DNA from: Intestinibacter sp034113885
GTDB taxonomy: Bacteria; Bacillota; Clostridia; Peptostreptococcales; Peptostreptococcaceae
DNA: 14,397 nt
Assembly: GCF_034113885.1 (NCBI RefSeq)
Contig: NZ_JAXEWM010000095.1
Location: 1-14,397 of the forward strand
Reading direction: 5' to 3'
Shown here in pieces: positions 14,360-14,397 of the stretch (positions within the stretch are counted from its first letter, which is position 1; every line of letters begins with the position of its first letter). Below the pieces are notes generated by a model. The model was not told where the DNA came from, searched no databases, and worked only from the letters and a program-made list of their open reading frames with translations. The translations under genes were made by a program, and so were the position numbers.

Positions 14360-14397
14360 TGTATTGAGTGATATGATGTCTTATACATTTATAGTTA
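14349..14397 (+). CDS. znuB: Zinc ABC transporter permease ZnuB, 5' fragment
   Basis: ATG 14349 lies 5 nt after a perfect AGGAGG (14338-14343) and overlaps the end of znuC by 11 nt. Sixteen codons are visible before the window ends (MLINVLSDMMSYTFIV), and the frame stays open. The start resembles the N-termini of ZnuB/TroC-type permeases, where a short amphipathic stretch leads into the first membrane helix. Position after an ATPase gene of this family makes the permease by far the most likely product. The fragment is too short to prove it from sequence alone. Confidence 0.75.
   Translation, partial: MLINVLSDMMSYTFIV

Overview
The window is AT-rich, uses AGA almost exclusively for arginine, and carries strong GGAGG-type ribosome binding sites and TTG starts. 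It has spore-germination-type, TilS/FtsH, CoaX, GreA/LysS and zinc-uptake genes. This points to a low-GC, endospore-forming member of the Clostridia, most likely Peptostreptococcaceae (Clostridioides-like). The species assignment is inference from gene content and style, not from a database match. All genes lie on the + strand. I see no mobile element, tRNA, rRNA or CRISPR array.

Layout. (1) 1-627: the 3' part of a SleB/CwlJ-type cortex hydrolase gene, cut by the left edge, followed by a hairpin. (2) 707-1352: an extended -10 promoter, a DUF1934 beta-barrel gene and a terminator. (3) 1353-5062: an AT-rich promoter region, then tilS and ftsH without the hpt gene that often sits between them, and a 12-bp terminator. 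(4) 5119-7066: birA (biotin ligase/repressor) overlapping a P1-family (S58) self-cleaving aminopeptidase gene by 8 nt. (5) 7067-8750: a complex leader, then an ECF S-component (probably pantothenate, PanT) and coaX (type III pantothenate kinase), and a terminator. (6) 8885-12048: dusB, then greA-lysS with a perfect-consensus promoter embedded in the 3' end of dusB, and a 14-bp terminator. (7) 12080-14397: a perfect-consensus promoter fused to a 21-bp palindrome, then a zinc-uptake operon: Fur/Zur-family regulator, ZnuA-like binding protein, ZnuC ATPase and the first codons of the ZnuB permease, which runs off the right edge.

How the genes fit together. BirA charges biotin enzymes, and PanT-CoaX imports and phosphorylates pantothenate for CoA, so the middle of the window is cofactor supply. 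TilS, DusB and LysS serve tRNA decoding and charging, GreA rescues stalled RNA polymerase, and FtsH is membrane quality control. The last operon couples a zinc-sensing repressor to its own uptake transporter.

Most coding content is ordinary housekeeping. The least explained sequence is non-coding: the panT leader (7173-7320), which has overlapping inverted repeats able to form a pseudoknot or an operator, and the promoter-palindrome unit before zur (12080-12163). These two are the best candidates for undescribed regulation.
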